From the NCBI GenBank assembly GCA_019914945.1, contig CM034104.1:12512046-12576045 (forward strand): DNA of 64,000 nucleotides. The letters run 5' to 3'. The stretch comes from Typha latifolia (lineage: Eukaryota > Streptophyta > Magnoliopsida > Poales > Typhaceae). Below, piece after piece: positions 1 to 11,744 of this stretch. Made by a program: the position numbers and the translations under genes. Position 1 is the stretch's first letter. Every line of letters begins with the position of its first letter. The notes under the pieces are model-generated. The model was not told the origin of the DNA. It ran no database searches and was given only the letters and a program-made list of their open reading frames with translations.

Positions 1-240
1 GCTGATTTCGCCAAGGGCGTGTGAAATCGGTTGTTTTGATTGGTTCTAGTTGGTATCAGCGTTGTGGCTTGACCAAAGTTGACCTGATGAATTAAAGTAG
101 AGAACTTTTACGTAATTGTAGCGTTTATTTCCTGGTTGGATCAAAAATTATTCTACGAGAAGATTAATGGGAACGCTTGTTAGATGTTTCTTGTGTTTGA
201 CTTCTTTATTGAAGAACTTTGCCCTTCTGATTGTTCTTGT
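1..240 (+). pseudogene. 3' tail of an upstream EF-hand gene copy
   Basis: The first ~240 bases match 2697-2950 closely: the same coding tail (DFAKGV), then the same 3' flank including the shared TTTATTTCCTGGTTGGATC stretch. The offset is about 2696 bases, so this is the end of a tandem copy of the EF-hand gene at 2337. Here the codon after GVK-type tail GV is TGA (22-24), while the other copy reads CGA and continues for four more residues. Similarity fades after about 240. Only the tail is inside the window, so whether the rest is intact cannot be told. Confidence 0.7.
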
Positions 241-2336
241 TGGGCTTCAAAATTTTAGTTTGCCGACTACAAATAAAAGTTACAACATTTCCATCGTTTT
301 GCAAATTAATTTTTACTTTGTAATCAAATTAGCAAACATCTACCGGAACTCGTCTTGTATACAAGCGATGTCTGCTTTTATACGTGTATGGCAGTATAGG
401 TATATAAAACACATGGTGTGCATTGTTTATAAAATGGAACACAGTAAAAGGACATAAATTAGTTTCGAGATCTCTAAATTGGTTTAGAGATTTCTAAATT
501 AGTTCAGTAAATATATATATATCTAATTAAATTTACTCTTTAAAAAATTAAGACTAAAAAATAAGACTAATTAATCTGAGTTTGGAGCTTAGCTTCAAAG
601 CAAGCAAGATTAGAGAATTTACCACTGGTTTAACTAGTATTATGCAGGTTATTGCATGTTTACTAATGAGACTATCTTACAAATTATATATTGGGAATAT
701 TAGTGTGCATATAATTTAGGTTTTTTATAATCTATTCTTTTAAGGAGAGTTAGCCCAATTATCTAAGATAGTTGTTAGATCGAATTAAATCATCCAAACA
801 ATACTAATTGCCACATGCTTATTGAATTTAACATATTTATAATGGCATTTTACATCAGCTTCCTCTCGCTTTCTCGTGCCACTTAGCTAGGAGGAAGGGA
901 AATGTCTTCCTCCTCCATCGGATGCCTCTTTCTTTTCCCCTCTTTGTCGCTCTCTCTCTCTCTCTCTTAGTTTCTCTTCCTCCTTTATTCTTTGATTCAA
1001 ACACAAGTTGTCATGTGGAGTCAACTACGAGTGCGTGAGATGCTAGCGAGGCTTTAGGAGCTCTTCACCTCTATCTTCCCTCCGTTAATACTAACCTTTG
1101 GCTAACACAATGAATGGAGGTAGGGAAGGTGGCCAATCTCTTTTGCTTCTTTCTTGTTGGTTCCAACCGATGGTGTGGATTTAATTTTAGGTAAATGAAG
1201 TTTTGAGTTTGTTTTGCCTATTTATCCTCTTTATTGTGGCATCCTGTTATTGATTATTCAGTTAGAGTTTTTATATGTTTTCACTTTCGCTAACATTGTT
1301 TCATAAGTGTTGTTATTATTTCTCGTTGCTTCTCTTTATTGCGAACTGGTGAATGTAGGACTAATAGACTATACATGTTAGGTTCAACGGAGATCGCACT
1401 AGAGGTGCCGGACATCATACTACTTTGTGCATGTATTTCTACTGATGCTGAATATTTTTGTTGATGTTTTGTATCGTTGAATTTAATTCATATTTCTTTT
1501 GTTGTAATGTGCATTATACCCAAGTTATGCGTACCATTTCTCTACCTCCTACGTTTATTATTGGATATTATACTCACATCTCTAACTTGTTAGAATTTGA
1601 TACATTTTCTCTGTTTGATTTAGAAAAGTTATTTTTTGAGTATATTATTACAAATTTAATTTTTTCTATCAATTTTACTAGTCTACCTCAAAGTAAAGAT
1701 AGTGAGATGTAAGAAAAATGCTTCAATAAATTAAAAAATATAATATTTTTTTGTAAAGTTGTCACTTCTATTTTAATCCATTATCTTTATATCCTTTAAA
1801 CTTACCTACTAAGGTTCCTAAATATTTTTTCTAAATATTTAGAAGACTAGTGATAATACTAAGACTTCTAAATTTCTTTTAATACTTAGGAGGCTAGAGA
1901 TAAATTAACAGTCAAAAATACCTCATCTAGTTAGATAAAATCGTGAGACTTTGACTTTCTTCGATTAAGAAAAATCACTATTACTTATTCGTTTAAGTGG
2001 ATATGTATAAATTTTAACTATTTACCATAGTATTCATTGTCCTTTAGTTTGGATGAAAATTTTGATCTGCAGGATATTATGAATAAATATTGCCTACAAC
2101 CCCCTCAAAGAAGAAAAAAATATAACAAATTCAACGGAACGTTTTGATTCAAGGCCGTAGAAACGGAGAATCCAAACAATTCTCAGAAGTGGACAGTAAT
2201 AATCACATAGACGTCGACTCGTGATGTCACCCATCACGTCCTCCTCTCATATCGGAGCCAAGTCAATCAACTCAACCTTGCCCGCCAAAGCCACGACCAC
2301 CAATCCTAATCCTCGCCGAGAGAGAGAGACAGAGGG
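241..2336. other. Intergenic DNA, no gene recognised
   Basis: AT-rich sequence between the two EF-hand copies. It contains a short CT run near 948-968 and a pyrimidine-rich stretch from 860 to 1000. Short open frames occur but none shows a recognisable domain or convincing codon bias. Confidence 0.5.
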
Positions 2337-2734
2337 ATGTGACCTTCCGGCCGCTACCGCGGTGACCGCGCCGCCGACTCGGCGGACCTCCGGCCTGCCT
2401 TTGACATCCTCGACGCCGACCGCGACGGCCGGACCTGAAGGCCTTCCAATCCGGCTACAGCGCTACCGCCCACCTCACCGACGACGACATCGACTCCATG
2501 ATCTCCCCGGCAGACGCCGATCGCAACGGTTTCGTCGACTACAGCGAGTTCGAGCGCGTCCTCCTCGGCCCCCGGGTCAGGATGCGCAGCAGCGGCTGAT
2601 CGGTGATGGAGGAGGCGCTCCGCACGATGGATCGGGACGGGGACGAGAAGGTGGGTCAGCTTCAAGCCTTCAAGGGCCTTGCCAAGATCCTCGCCGTCGA
2701 TTTCGCTAAGGGCGTGCGAAATCGGTTGTTTTGA
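2337..2734 (+). pseudogene. EF-hand calcium-binding (calmodulin-like) pseudogene
   Basis: GC-rich coding-type sequence that translates, across two frames, into a small EF-hand protein. Visible pieces are AFDILDADRDGR (first loop), LTDDDIDSMI followed by DADRNGFVDYSEFERVL (second loop, near-canonical), and MEEALRTMDRDGDEKVG (third loop, with E where G is usual), ending DFAKGVRNRLF. Three lesions are seen: the putative ATG at 2337 is followed at once by TGA, a one-base frameshift lies near 2427-2431 after the first loop, and an in-frame TGA sits at 2597-2599. Members of this family are cytosolic Ca2+ sensors. The lesions argue for a pseudogene, though assembly error is possible. The 3' flank is repeated at positions 1-240, so this was a tandem pair. 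Confidence 0.7.
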
Positions 2735-3376
2735 CTGGTTCCGGTTGGTATTAGCGTTGTGGCTTGACAAAATCGACCTGAGGAATTAAAGTGGAGAACT
2801 TCCACTCAATTGTAGCATTTATTTCCTGGTTGGATCCAAAATTATTCTTCGAGAAATTAATGGGAACGCTTGCTAAATGTTTATTATGTTTTGACTTCTT
2901 TATTGAAGAACTACGCGCTTCTGATTGTTTTTGTTTGTTTGTTTGGTGTCAAAGTTTTAGTCGAAACTGAAATTTATGTTATTTGCAAACAATAACTACT
3001 TATTGTAATCATATAATAAGACTTATACATCGAATAATAATATTTATTAGTCAAATTACATAATCTTGCTGTATTCTTTTATATATATATATATATATAT
3101 AATTAGAGTCGTGGAATACACACAATATTATGTGTTAAGATGCCTACGACGAGTTCACACTCCGAGCCACCAAGATAACATGCCAACTTAGTTAGCATAT
3201 GAGTTAATTATTCGATTAGTAAGAAAAAAAGTATAATTAATTTGCTTCAATTTGCCATTGGATCAGATCCAATCACCCAAACAGTACTCATGCCCGCAGG
3301 CTTATTGGGATCCGATAAATTAACAATGGTATTTGCGTAGATCTTGCCATGCAACGAGGGTTTTCTCTTAGATAGG
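2735..3376. other. 3' flank of EF-hand pseudogene and AT-rich spacer
   Basis: The first ~215 bases are duplicated at the window start. After that the sequence is AT-rich, with a short TA microsatellite at about 3079-3101. No gene was recognised. Confidence 0.5.
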
Positions 3377-3412
3377 AACCCTAAGTCTGCGAGGGACTTG
3401 TATTATATATAC
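3377..3412 (+). promoter_or_regulatory. Telo-box plus TATA box upstream of snoRNA
   Basis: A telo-box core AACCCTAA lies at 3377-3384 and a TATA-like TATATATA at 3405-3412, followed by a GC-richer leader starting around 3435. Telo-boxes next to TATA elements are typical of plant ribosomal protein and snoRNA gene promoters, which fits the snoRNA found about 290 bases downstream. Promoter activity is inferred, not shown. Confidence 0.5.
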
Positions 3413-3696
3413 ATAGAAGCCGCCTCCATCCCCCGCACCAAAGTAGAGGCGCAGGTAAAGTGTTTTACTCTATATTTATCTCTATTCCGTAAGGATCAAA
3501 GAAGCCCTTTGATGAGTCGAGCCCTCAGTTTCTATCTAGGGTTTGATTTTTCCAAAGGGCGAAATTAGCAGTTCAGGGGATTTTGAGTCGCTTCACTTCT
3601 CTATTGATGTCGTGAGGTGCAGCGAATAAGCTCTCCAAAATTACTCCATCTTTATGCAAAGCTTTAATGACTCCTTTTTGTTTCTGGTTTAATTTT

Positions 3697-3773
3697 GGTC
3701 CTATGATGGCATGAAATCTTTGAGACCTGATATTATTCTTCTGATGAAAACCATAAGCATATCTCTGAGGACC
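3697..3773 (+). ncRNA. C/D-box snoRNA, predicted guide for 18S A28 and C38 (U27-like)
   Basis: All parts of a C/D snoRNA are present in order. A terminal stem is formed by GGTCC (3697-3701) and GGACC (3769-3773). The C box is ATGATGG (3703-3709, last base variant), the D' box CTGA (3727-3730), the C' box TGATGA (3742-3747) and the D box CTGA (3765-3768). The 12 bases directly before D', AATCTTTGAGAC, are perfectly complementary to GTCTCAAAGATT near the 5' end of plant 18S rRNA; the fifth base from D' faces C38. Before D, AAGCATAT pairs with ATATGCTT of 18S, and the fifth base from D faces A28. A28 is the site guided by U27 in plants and animals, and both A28 and C38 are, from memory, 2'-O-methylated in Arabidopsis. 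The role would be box C/D snoRNP-guided rRNA methylation in the nucleolus. The 18S sequence and numbering are from memory. Confidence 0.8.
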
Positions 3774-4279
3774 CATTTGGACAAAAAAAAAAAAAAAACA
3801 CTTCAGTTGACGATTTCATTATTTTTTTGCGATTTTATTTGTGGTTTTCTCTTTGATGGGATGATGAGATGCACTGGGCTCTGAGCATTTTTTGCAGTTT
3901 TGATGGAAATGCATTTGCCTAGAAAGCATTGTCTGACTATTTTCAATCGTTCCTTGTTTTCTTTAATCGTTGAAACATTGTTTTTATTAACCGTATTAAT
4001 CGAGGCCTCCAATCTTCTTAACATCAAAATATCTAAATAGCCAAACGGCAGGGAATTTTATGTAAATTGGTGGTAAATAATTTGCAATCCTTGCTTCTAA
4101 ATCAGCAATCTCTTGATTCTAAGATGCAATCCATGAGAGTTAGAAATCATTGATACAAAGAGGAAAAAAAAAGCAAAGAGAAGAGCTTTGATTACCATGA
4201 TAAGATATCAAGGTGAAGTATTAAAAACTTGATAACAATCTTTCCACCATTCAGTAAACAAATCTACTTCAGAGACCAA
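3774..4279. other. Spacer after snoRNA; weak second snoRNA-like pattern
   Basis: No protein gene was seen. A possible C box (ATGATGA, 3860-3866), CTGA (about 3881), TGATGG (about 3901) and CTGA (about 3933) occur with box-like spacing, but no terminal stem and no rRNA match was found, so this is only a weak candidate for a clustered snoRNA. Confidence 0.3.
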
Positions 4280-5790
4280 TGTTGTCTTCCTCCCACAAAA
4301 GATCCACCATCACCTTGCCCATCTACTAATTAGTCAAACACCACCTTTGCTTTCCCATTCAATGAGCACTTCTTTGGTTTGTCTTTTGATTAGGCGAAGA
4401 GTTTACCTTCCCCCTTGACCTTGACAACTGCAACACCTTGCCTTCAAGTCTTCAACACTCATCCATAGCAAGTATAGCTCCTCCACTAGTGAACATGTTC
4501 GCTAGCCCAATTGATGCAAACTTGAAACCAATGTCCATGATTGGCATCAATGGCATCAGACTTTTGGGTCATTAGCAATAGCTTCTCAGACTGGGGGAGA
4601 TAGACTGCATGCTCTTTGGCCTTGCCCATCTCCTTGGCCTCGTCCATAAATACCCTTTCAATCTCATGTACATGGACCTTGCAAGACAATGGCTTGTAAC
4701 TTGTGTAGCCTCTAACCAGCTGTACTTAGATCCCATCCTACTCCTTGGCAATTGAAAGCTCCTCCGACACCTCCAAACTGCATGGAAAAGTTTAAAGAGT
4801 GTTAACATAAGAGCAGCAATACCTTGTTTATGTTCCAAATCTTGAGAATGGTTTAAGATCAATAGTAGAAATCATCACCTGTTACTGCGAGCAACCTAAG
4901 TATTGCTTCCGAACCAATAGTAGAATTTGAGATCAACTAATTGTTCAGATTACATACCTACTCTCCTAAAGATATCTGCCAAGTCCCAAGGAAGAAGAAG
5001 TCATTGCACTGCTGCATGCTAGATATCAATCCTGTTCCATTGAAGTTCTTGACAAGGGACTTTGTGAACCCTTTGTAGTATGCCTTTGCGAACTCGGCTC
5101 CACCTCCGAATTCCTTGCTGATAAGTTCAAGTGACTGGAATTATCATCGGTACATGTACGCAAAGATATTTACATTCATATGAAATCAGAAAGGCATTGA
5201 AACTTACATGTATAACATCCACCTTGGTCCCTGTGATTCCCTTGTCAAGATGAAATTGCATTATCATGGAACCCTGCTGCTTGATCTGGATGAGCAAGAC
5301 CAATGCCACCATGAACTATTTTAACCGAAGCCTTAGTGTCAACATGGGTAGTTGCAGGCCTCACTCCACCAACAAGTTTCACAAAGAGCTTGCCAGAAGA
5401 ATAGGAAGGATGAGAGCATAAGAATTCAATTCAGCAATTTCAAGAGTACCCCCATTGCCTGATGGTCTCATGTTGCAAATCTGAACCAGACTTACAAACC
5501 CACATGGTAGACCACCATGATTTGAACCTGAAGATACTAAGGAAATTCTGCCACTCAATCTACCCAATGAGTTCATATGCATATCAGAAGGGCATGATTT
5601 TGCAAAGCCAAGGAATGCCCCCCTTGTGTGATTGGGAGTTTACTCTCTGAAGCAGAGAAGGTTGTGCAATATTGGAAGATTGACATGTTCAAGAAAAACT
5701 ACTCAAGAATATGTGATCAGGAATGGCAGAACAGTGTGATTCCATGAACTCTTTGAGACTTCCATCAGATAATGAGAAAATATTTCTCAT
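4280..5790 (-). pseudogene. Decayed stachyose/raffinose synthase-like pseudogene
   Basis: A rearranged relative of the intact gene at 6910-9732, on the same strand. Matching pieces appear in the right order. The start region at about 5790-5730 reads like the family N-terminus with SLSDGSL. 5400-5580 gives frame-shifted SGSNHGGLPCGF against SWWSTMWVGN, then ELNSYALILPI. 5215-5400 contains GGIGLAHPDQA and TKVDVIHV. 4958-5135 corresponds to exon 2 (SSMQQCNDFFFLGTWQISL). 4290-4860 corresponds to the last exon (MGKAKEHAVYLPQ). Most of exon 1 and nearly all of exon 3, which holds the acid/base aspartate, are missing, and several frameshifts break the rest. It cannot encode a working enzyme. It most likely arose by tandem duplication followed by decay. 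Confidence 0.85.
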
Positions 5791-6909
5791 GGTTTAAGCT
5801 TGGTTTGTCTTGTCCTCATAGGTTGCGTGAAGCTGGCCTAATTATGCAGTAGAAGTTCCGAGTTAGTAAAACGACAACTGCAAACAAAAGACACCAAAAA
5901 TATACTACCAAGTTATATAACAATCCATCAATTATATTTCCTACTTGTTCTAAGCCTTGAGATGCATACTCTTTACACCAGGCACCTTCCTTAGTTTGCT
6001 TGTGAGAAACCCAAGCGGTTGTAAATTCTTTGAACATTCGTTATACGTTGCTCACAAGATAAGAACTCAGTGGGCTGTTTTGCATGAACTTTGCATAGCA
6101 TGGCAGAGAACCAATAAACCATGTCAAGCCTCCCTCCTCTTATTTGTTTCTTTCCTTCTTGTTAAAGGTCCGTCTGGTCGAAATAAATTTAAGACAAATT
6201 ATAGTTTACCTAATATGATTTAGCGATTAATTTTACCTTCTTGTACTTCAAATTTAACCACTTAAGCTTTCTTTGGTTCAAATTAAATTAGTTAGATTTT
6301 CATCCAAAGGTAATAATAATATTTTATTAATGCTAGTGTTTTCTACCATGAATTAATTATAAAATGACTAAATTACTCCAACCATCTTCAAATTAAACTA
6401 TATATTTATACGAAGGTGACTAAGTCTTCTTATATTCAAGTTAACGATTGAATATGAATAACACTCCCTTCTTTAATTTAACAATTAAAATAGTAGCTCG
6501 ATTTTAACTTACCCGATACAACATAAATTCACACAACCGTTAACAAGCCATTAATAAAAATAAAAAGACTTAGAAAGTTCCATAGAAACACAATTTGACG
6601 ATAGTAAGAGTAAACTAGTCATTTATAATTTTCTCATGATGAAAAATATCAACACTAATAAACAACATTAATTATAGCATTTTCACTGTTAATTTTAGAT
6701 GAAAAAAAAAATCTAACAATTATGATTTGATGTAGACGGCAGGAGACTTAACTGCTTAAATTCACAGCACATAAGGTAACTGACAAAATCACAAGTAGAT
6801 AAACTGTAATTTGCCTTGATAACAGTAATACTACCAGCAGCACATTGTTCTCTATTTTAACCAGTCATGTGTTTCAAGAGAAGGAGGAGCTTCAAAATTA
6901 CTCTCAAAC
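5791..6909. other. AT-rich spacer with a MITE-like inverted repeat
   Basis: Sequence between the pseudogene and the intact GH36 gene. It holds the long imperfect inverted repeat at 6291-6717 described separately. The remainder is AT-rich without a recognisable gene and probably includes the 3' UTR of the gene ending at 6910. Confidence 0.6.
6291..6717. mobile_element. MITE-like element with long inverted arms
   Basis: The left arm begins GTTAGATTTTCATC (6291) and contains GTGTTTTCTACCATGAATT and AATTATAAAATGACTA. The right arm ends ATCTAAC (6711-6717), and its reverse complement carries the same features in the same order (GTTAGATTTT, CATCTAA, TTATTAGTGTTGATA, AATTATAAATGACTAG). The arms are roughly 100-130 bases and imperfect. 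There is no coding capacity. The left flank (6180-6290) also resembles segments at 21650, 25715 and 62410, so this belongs to a dispersed local family. Confidence 0.55.
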
Positions 6910-9732
6910 TCAATAAGCAAAAGCTAAATCAGAGACTCCACCATTGCCTTCCTCCCATGCAAGATCCAGTGTCAATTCTCCATTACTCCCCCACTCAAAT
7001 TTCTTATCAGCCCCATTTAATAAGACCATCTTTGGTTTCTGGCTTGAGTAAACTAATAATTTCCCTGCACCCTTCACCTTAACTGTAACTAACTCTCCAT
7101 CTTGATTTCCCCCATGCTCAATAATCTCATGTACTGTTCCTCCACAATTCAACATATTAGCTAGCCCAATTGCTGCAAATTTGATGCCATACCCAAGCTC
7201 TGTAATTGGCACAAAGCTAAAGATCTCAAAGGAAGAAGGTTGGATTGTTACTTCGATAGCATCCGAGTTTGGATTCATCAGTAGTAGCTCCTGTTCTTGG
7301 CTAAGATACACAGCATACTCTTCAGCTTTACCCATATCCTTGGCTTCTTTCTTCTGCTGCCATTCAATGTCACAAGCATGGACAGTACCAGATGCTGGCT
7401 TATAACATTCTGGGTAGCCTCTTATCCTCCGCTCTTTTGGATCCCATCCTGCTCCCTGGCAATTAAATGTTCCTACCACTCCTCCATACTGCAATTATGT
7501 TTTAAGACAAAATAAGATGATGCAGAAACCTTACTAATTGTGTCAATATTTATGGAAAAAAATAGTTCAGATTACCTTGTTTATATTCCAAATTTTGAGG
7601 ATGGTCTCACCATCAGAAAGAGGATTCTTAAAGAGGCAGTCTCTTGTAGGGAGAGCAAAATGCTGGCACCTAGGAATGGTTCCATCAGGGAAAACAAGCT
7701 TCTTTATGAGATCAAAGTTATGACAGCCGACCGAGTCACTCACATAGATCGGTCCACCGCAGATAGCCCGAGAACCTGCATGGAATTCTGCGCAAGCGTG
7801 ATCGGATTTGAACATGTCCCAATCTGGCTGCACTGTCTGACCCATCCACATGCTATTGTATGCACAATGAATCATATGAACACCTTGCAACCAATAGACA
7901 CCAGTTGGGTCTCCATTTGGGTCCCTAAACCAGAAGTCATCACCTGATAACATAATTGACTGTTTAGTGATTACATAGATAAACGATGTGGTTAAACTTT
8001 TGCATGTTTAAGTATCCAAAAGTTCAAATTCTATACCTACTCTTCCTAGAGATATCTGCCAGGTACCAAGAAAGAAGAAGTCATTGCAGTGTTGCATGCT
8101 AGATATGAGTCCATTTCCCTTGAAGTTCTTCTGAAGAGAACCTGAAAGCCCCTCATAATAGGCCTTTGCAAGCTCGACGCGACCTCCATAGGCCTCACCA
8201 AAAAATTCAATTATCTGCAGTACTAAAACTTATTTGTAAACCAAAATGCTTGATATACATCCTCTAATCGATTGCTAGATCTTAGTTTTTAGGTTCACAC
8301 TTACATGTATGACATCTACTTTAACTCCTGTAACACCTGCACTTGCAAGATATGAATGCATTGAGTTGTAGAACTCAGCTACCTGATCTGGACGAACTAG
8401 ACCGACACCATACTTTAAACACTTAGCGAGAGCACCGTCAAACATTGTTCCTGCGAGACCAGGGGAGACTCTTGCAGAAACTATCGTAGAATCGAAACTG
8501 AGATGAATAGAATCAGGGCTCACTCCACCCCAAGCACCAAAAAGAGCTTGCCACACATAAACATCATCTAAACCCGTAAACCTCTTTCGCAAGTCCTTTA
8601 TGAAATCTTTTAATCCCACATTTTCTGAATTGTAGCAACTGTTATTACATCTCTCATTATCTACAGTTGATGCATCCACTTCTTCGATGCTACTAAGTTC
8701 TTTCTTCAGTTCTTCAATTCTGGAATCAAAGTCTGACAAGTTGATGATATCAGATTGCATAGCTTTTTCGCAAGCAGTCTGAACTTGCTCAAGTTCTAAT
8801 GCTTTCGCTTTCAGCACATCTGCCATCTTGGCATCATAAGAAGGAGCATTGGGGCCTAGAAGAGTACCTCCTTTGTATTTCCTGAATTTGTCGTGCTCCT
8901 GGAACATACTGAGTCTTGTAGCAACACCCTCAGCTCGGCCCAACACGGTGTTCCTTCCATCCCTAACTCGATTACCATCATCAAACTTAGTTCTTTGCCA
9001 TCCATCATCAATTATAAGAAACCTCAGTGGTACTCCACCCTCAGCAAAATCCTTCACTCCATGCCAGACACCTACCGGCTCGACAGTGAAGTGAAATGCA
9101 TCCCAAGTGCACCAACCAAACTTGTCTATAATACTAGGTAAAGTCTTCTCTTCCAACAGCCTAAATGTATTCAGATGGACTCTAACAGAACAATATGCTT
9201 CCTTCATTAAGGTGTAAGGACTATCACTCACATGAACATATGCAATCGTATTGAAGGACGAAGCTCGCACTTTACTTGAGCCGCTCTCTGCACTGATCAT
9301 GATATGGCCATCACTCCCTGGGTGGATTGCAGACCTGAATTTTCCTTCAATTATGGGAAGTATAAGAACATATGAACTTAATTCTGGCACATCTAGTAGT
9401 ATCCACTGAGTCTCCATCTGCAAATCAGAGCTGGAATTTCCGACCCACATGGTAGACCACCATGATTTAAACCTGAAAATACTAAGAAACTTCCTTCCAT
9501 TGAACTTGCCAAATGAGTTCGTCAGCCTCTCTGATGCCTCTGCTTTAGTAAAACCAAGGAAGCCTCCCTTATGAGACTGAGACTTTACTCGCTGATACAG
9601 TGATGGAGGTGCACTAGAAGCTTGACATAGTGAAGAAAAGCTACTGAAGGCGACATTGTCAGGTATGTCGTGAAGTATGTTAACTTGATTAACGCTGAGT
9701 TCTCCATCAGATAAGGTGAAAAGATTTTTCAT
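6910..9732 (-). CDS. RFS4-like (STS): Stachyose synthase / raffinose synthase-like galactosyltransferase (GH36)
   Basis: Four exons join in frame: 8305-9732, 8037-8214, 7576-7943 and 6910-7488, giving 850 residues, close to pea stachyose synthase. The start ATG is at 9732; the stop TGA ends at 6910. Family landmarks are FGWCTWDAF and RFLIIDDGWQ in exon 1, the nucleophile segment GVKVDVIH (about residue 473), and GGPIYVSDSVG with the acid/base aspartate near residue 605. A charged insertion of about 80 residues follows GGTLLGP, rich in coiled-coil-like E/K; it is characteristic of stachyose synthases and absent from most raffinose synthases and alkaline galactosidases. The enzyme transfers galactose from galactinol to raffinose (or sucrose) in the cytosol, for transport sugars, seeds and stress protection. 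A decayed duplicate lies just downstream. Raffinose synthase is the main alternative assignment. Confidence 0.9.
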
Positions 9733-11744
9733 GCTTTCTGTCTGGGTGTTGTTGTTGCTTCTGTAAGGGATACAATGAACAGAAAAGCAAATGGGAGTAA
9801 GAGATATTAGATTAAATTCTTAAGTACAATACAAAGATCGTTTCTTTACTTTGATGGATCAAGTTCATTGTTTGCATTTATAAGTGTCGATATATGATCA
9901 AGAAAATCAAGCCCGAATCTTAATTTGAGATATCGAGCCACTTCTATGCTCATGAATTCAAAGAAAGAGGTACTGATGAAAAGATTAGCTTTAAAGCTAG
10001 GCGCAACTGAAATCTCCTTTCTGGAAAAACCAAAGATATTGTCATAAAATGGGAAAAAAAAATGCAGCCAGAATCCAAGTAGATAGTGTTTCTAAACAGA
10101 TATCATTGACAAATTTAATTCAGGTAATGTACAATGTATGACGTAAATGGGATCCTGTAACTAGAAAATATTTCAGAGGAACAGTTAAAAGAATGACATT
10201 GGAAATAAAATCCACGACAATTCAAATTCCCGAAATCCTAGAACAGGAAAGGCAACATCTTTGGAGGTATATAACATAAAAAGAGACAAAATGATAATTA
10301 TTATGCATCTATTTGTTAAGAAGAACCGGTCATGCATTGCAATTAATAGCAGTAATGTTAATAGCATTGACAACGAAGCTTCATTTGCCTGCCTTCTCAA
10401 TAAAGAGTACACATTTAACCAACTGCAAATAATTTGCGAATGACTAATAGATGAATCAAACAACTAGTACTCTTCTCAGTGCTCAGAATTAAATACAAAC
10501 ACTGTTATGGAAACTACAATTTCTGTCATAAATCCAGAAGTTCCATTCAAATAATTGATATAAGACATTGAAGATAGAATACTTTTTTTTCTTTTTTTTT
10601 GAAGATAGGATACATACCAAGTATCCTCCCAACGAGTTGCAGAGTGCGGACTATGTACAAATTTAAGGTTCAAATGTTTGGAAAGATATGAGGACTTTTG
10701 CATGCATACTTCAAACTCTTTTGACACTTGGAAAGTGTCTTTGTTTCTTCTATCAGTTCCCAGTAAATAATAGCAGCTGGAAGCTGGTCATGATGGACTT
10801 TGGAGATATTACACGTCTCTTTCTATTGTTTCACCGCTTTGCCGCTTAAAGCCTTTGGGCTTCGTCAGTGATAATAACATCAGCATAGTACTAATTTCAC
10901 CCTCAGTATTATATTACAACCCTAAGAATAAAAGAACACTAACTTGGCCCTGATTCCCTGAACTATCTTAAGTCTAATAATCTCAGGGTGCAGTTTGCTA
11001 CATTTTTCAACAGTGTAAAGGGACACTCAAAGGTGTAATGTGACATTAGGCCATAATGCAGGGTCGCAAGTGCGATTTTGATTATATTTACCCAAATATT
11101 AGTCCAGTAGTTGAATCCTATTAATTCATAACGTCCCCTTTGGATGTTGGAGTTGCTATTTTAATAAAATTTTCATTGAAATACTATATATACATAATTT
11201 GAATCCGTTGTAACCTATTTCTTGAGAGAATTGTCAAGCTGAATATTAAAAAAGGCTTAGATAAAACCGGCACAGAAGTGAAGATATATGATCCAACATT
11301 ATATCAGAAAAGTCTGGGAGGGCACAGACATAAAAAATAATTTTAGAAGGGTATGCAAATAAATGTTTACTTGTGGAGGGACGTAAGCAGTATTAAGTGA
11401 TTTTAAGGGTATACGAGTCCAAAATAAAATGAGAATTATGCCTATGATTTAATTCAGCCTCATGGCAAAATAATAGGATACCACCTGCTCAGACATCATT
11501 CAAAGTATTATTCAAGTCTTCAATCTGATGATACAATTTTGAGTATCTTTTGCCTCTTCCAACTTAAAAGATATCTTCAGAATAAAATTTCATGGCATTT
11601 AAGCCTACATTATGATGAAAACTCTTACAAAGGAACAATATTACAGAACAAAGAAATATGTAATTTGCTCAGGGAGTAGTATCTTTGTAAAACTTTATTA
11701 GTTAATTTGAACTACTAAATCTTCCTTTGCATGAAACGTATTGT
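9733..11744. other. Upstream region of GH36 gene, 3' flank of enoyl-CoA hydratase gene
   Basis: Two kilobases of AT-rich DNA. It should contain the promoter and 5' UTR of the GH36 gene and the 3' UTR of the neighbouring gene ending at 11745. No clear TATA box position or coding domain was identified. Confidence 0.5.

Noticed and set aside
2354..2770. 138-residue minus-strand frame over the EF-hand region
   Set aside because: No domain; the plus strand shows EF-hand loops despite lesions.
3504..3560. GCCCTTTG/CAAAGGGC inverted repeat with a TGATGA motif
   Set aside because: No D box in the expected place, so not called as a snoRNA.
3860..3936. Second C/D snoRNA
   Set aside because: Boxes are present but no closing stem and no rRNA or snRNA complementarity could be found by eye; kept only as a weak hint.
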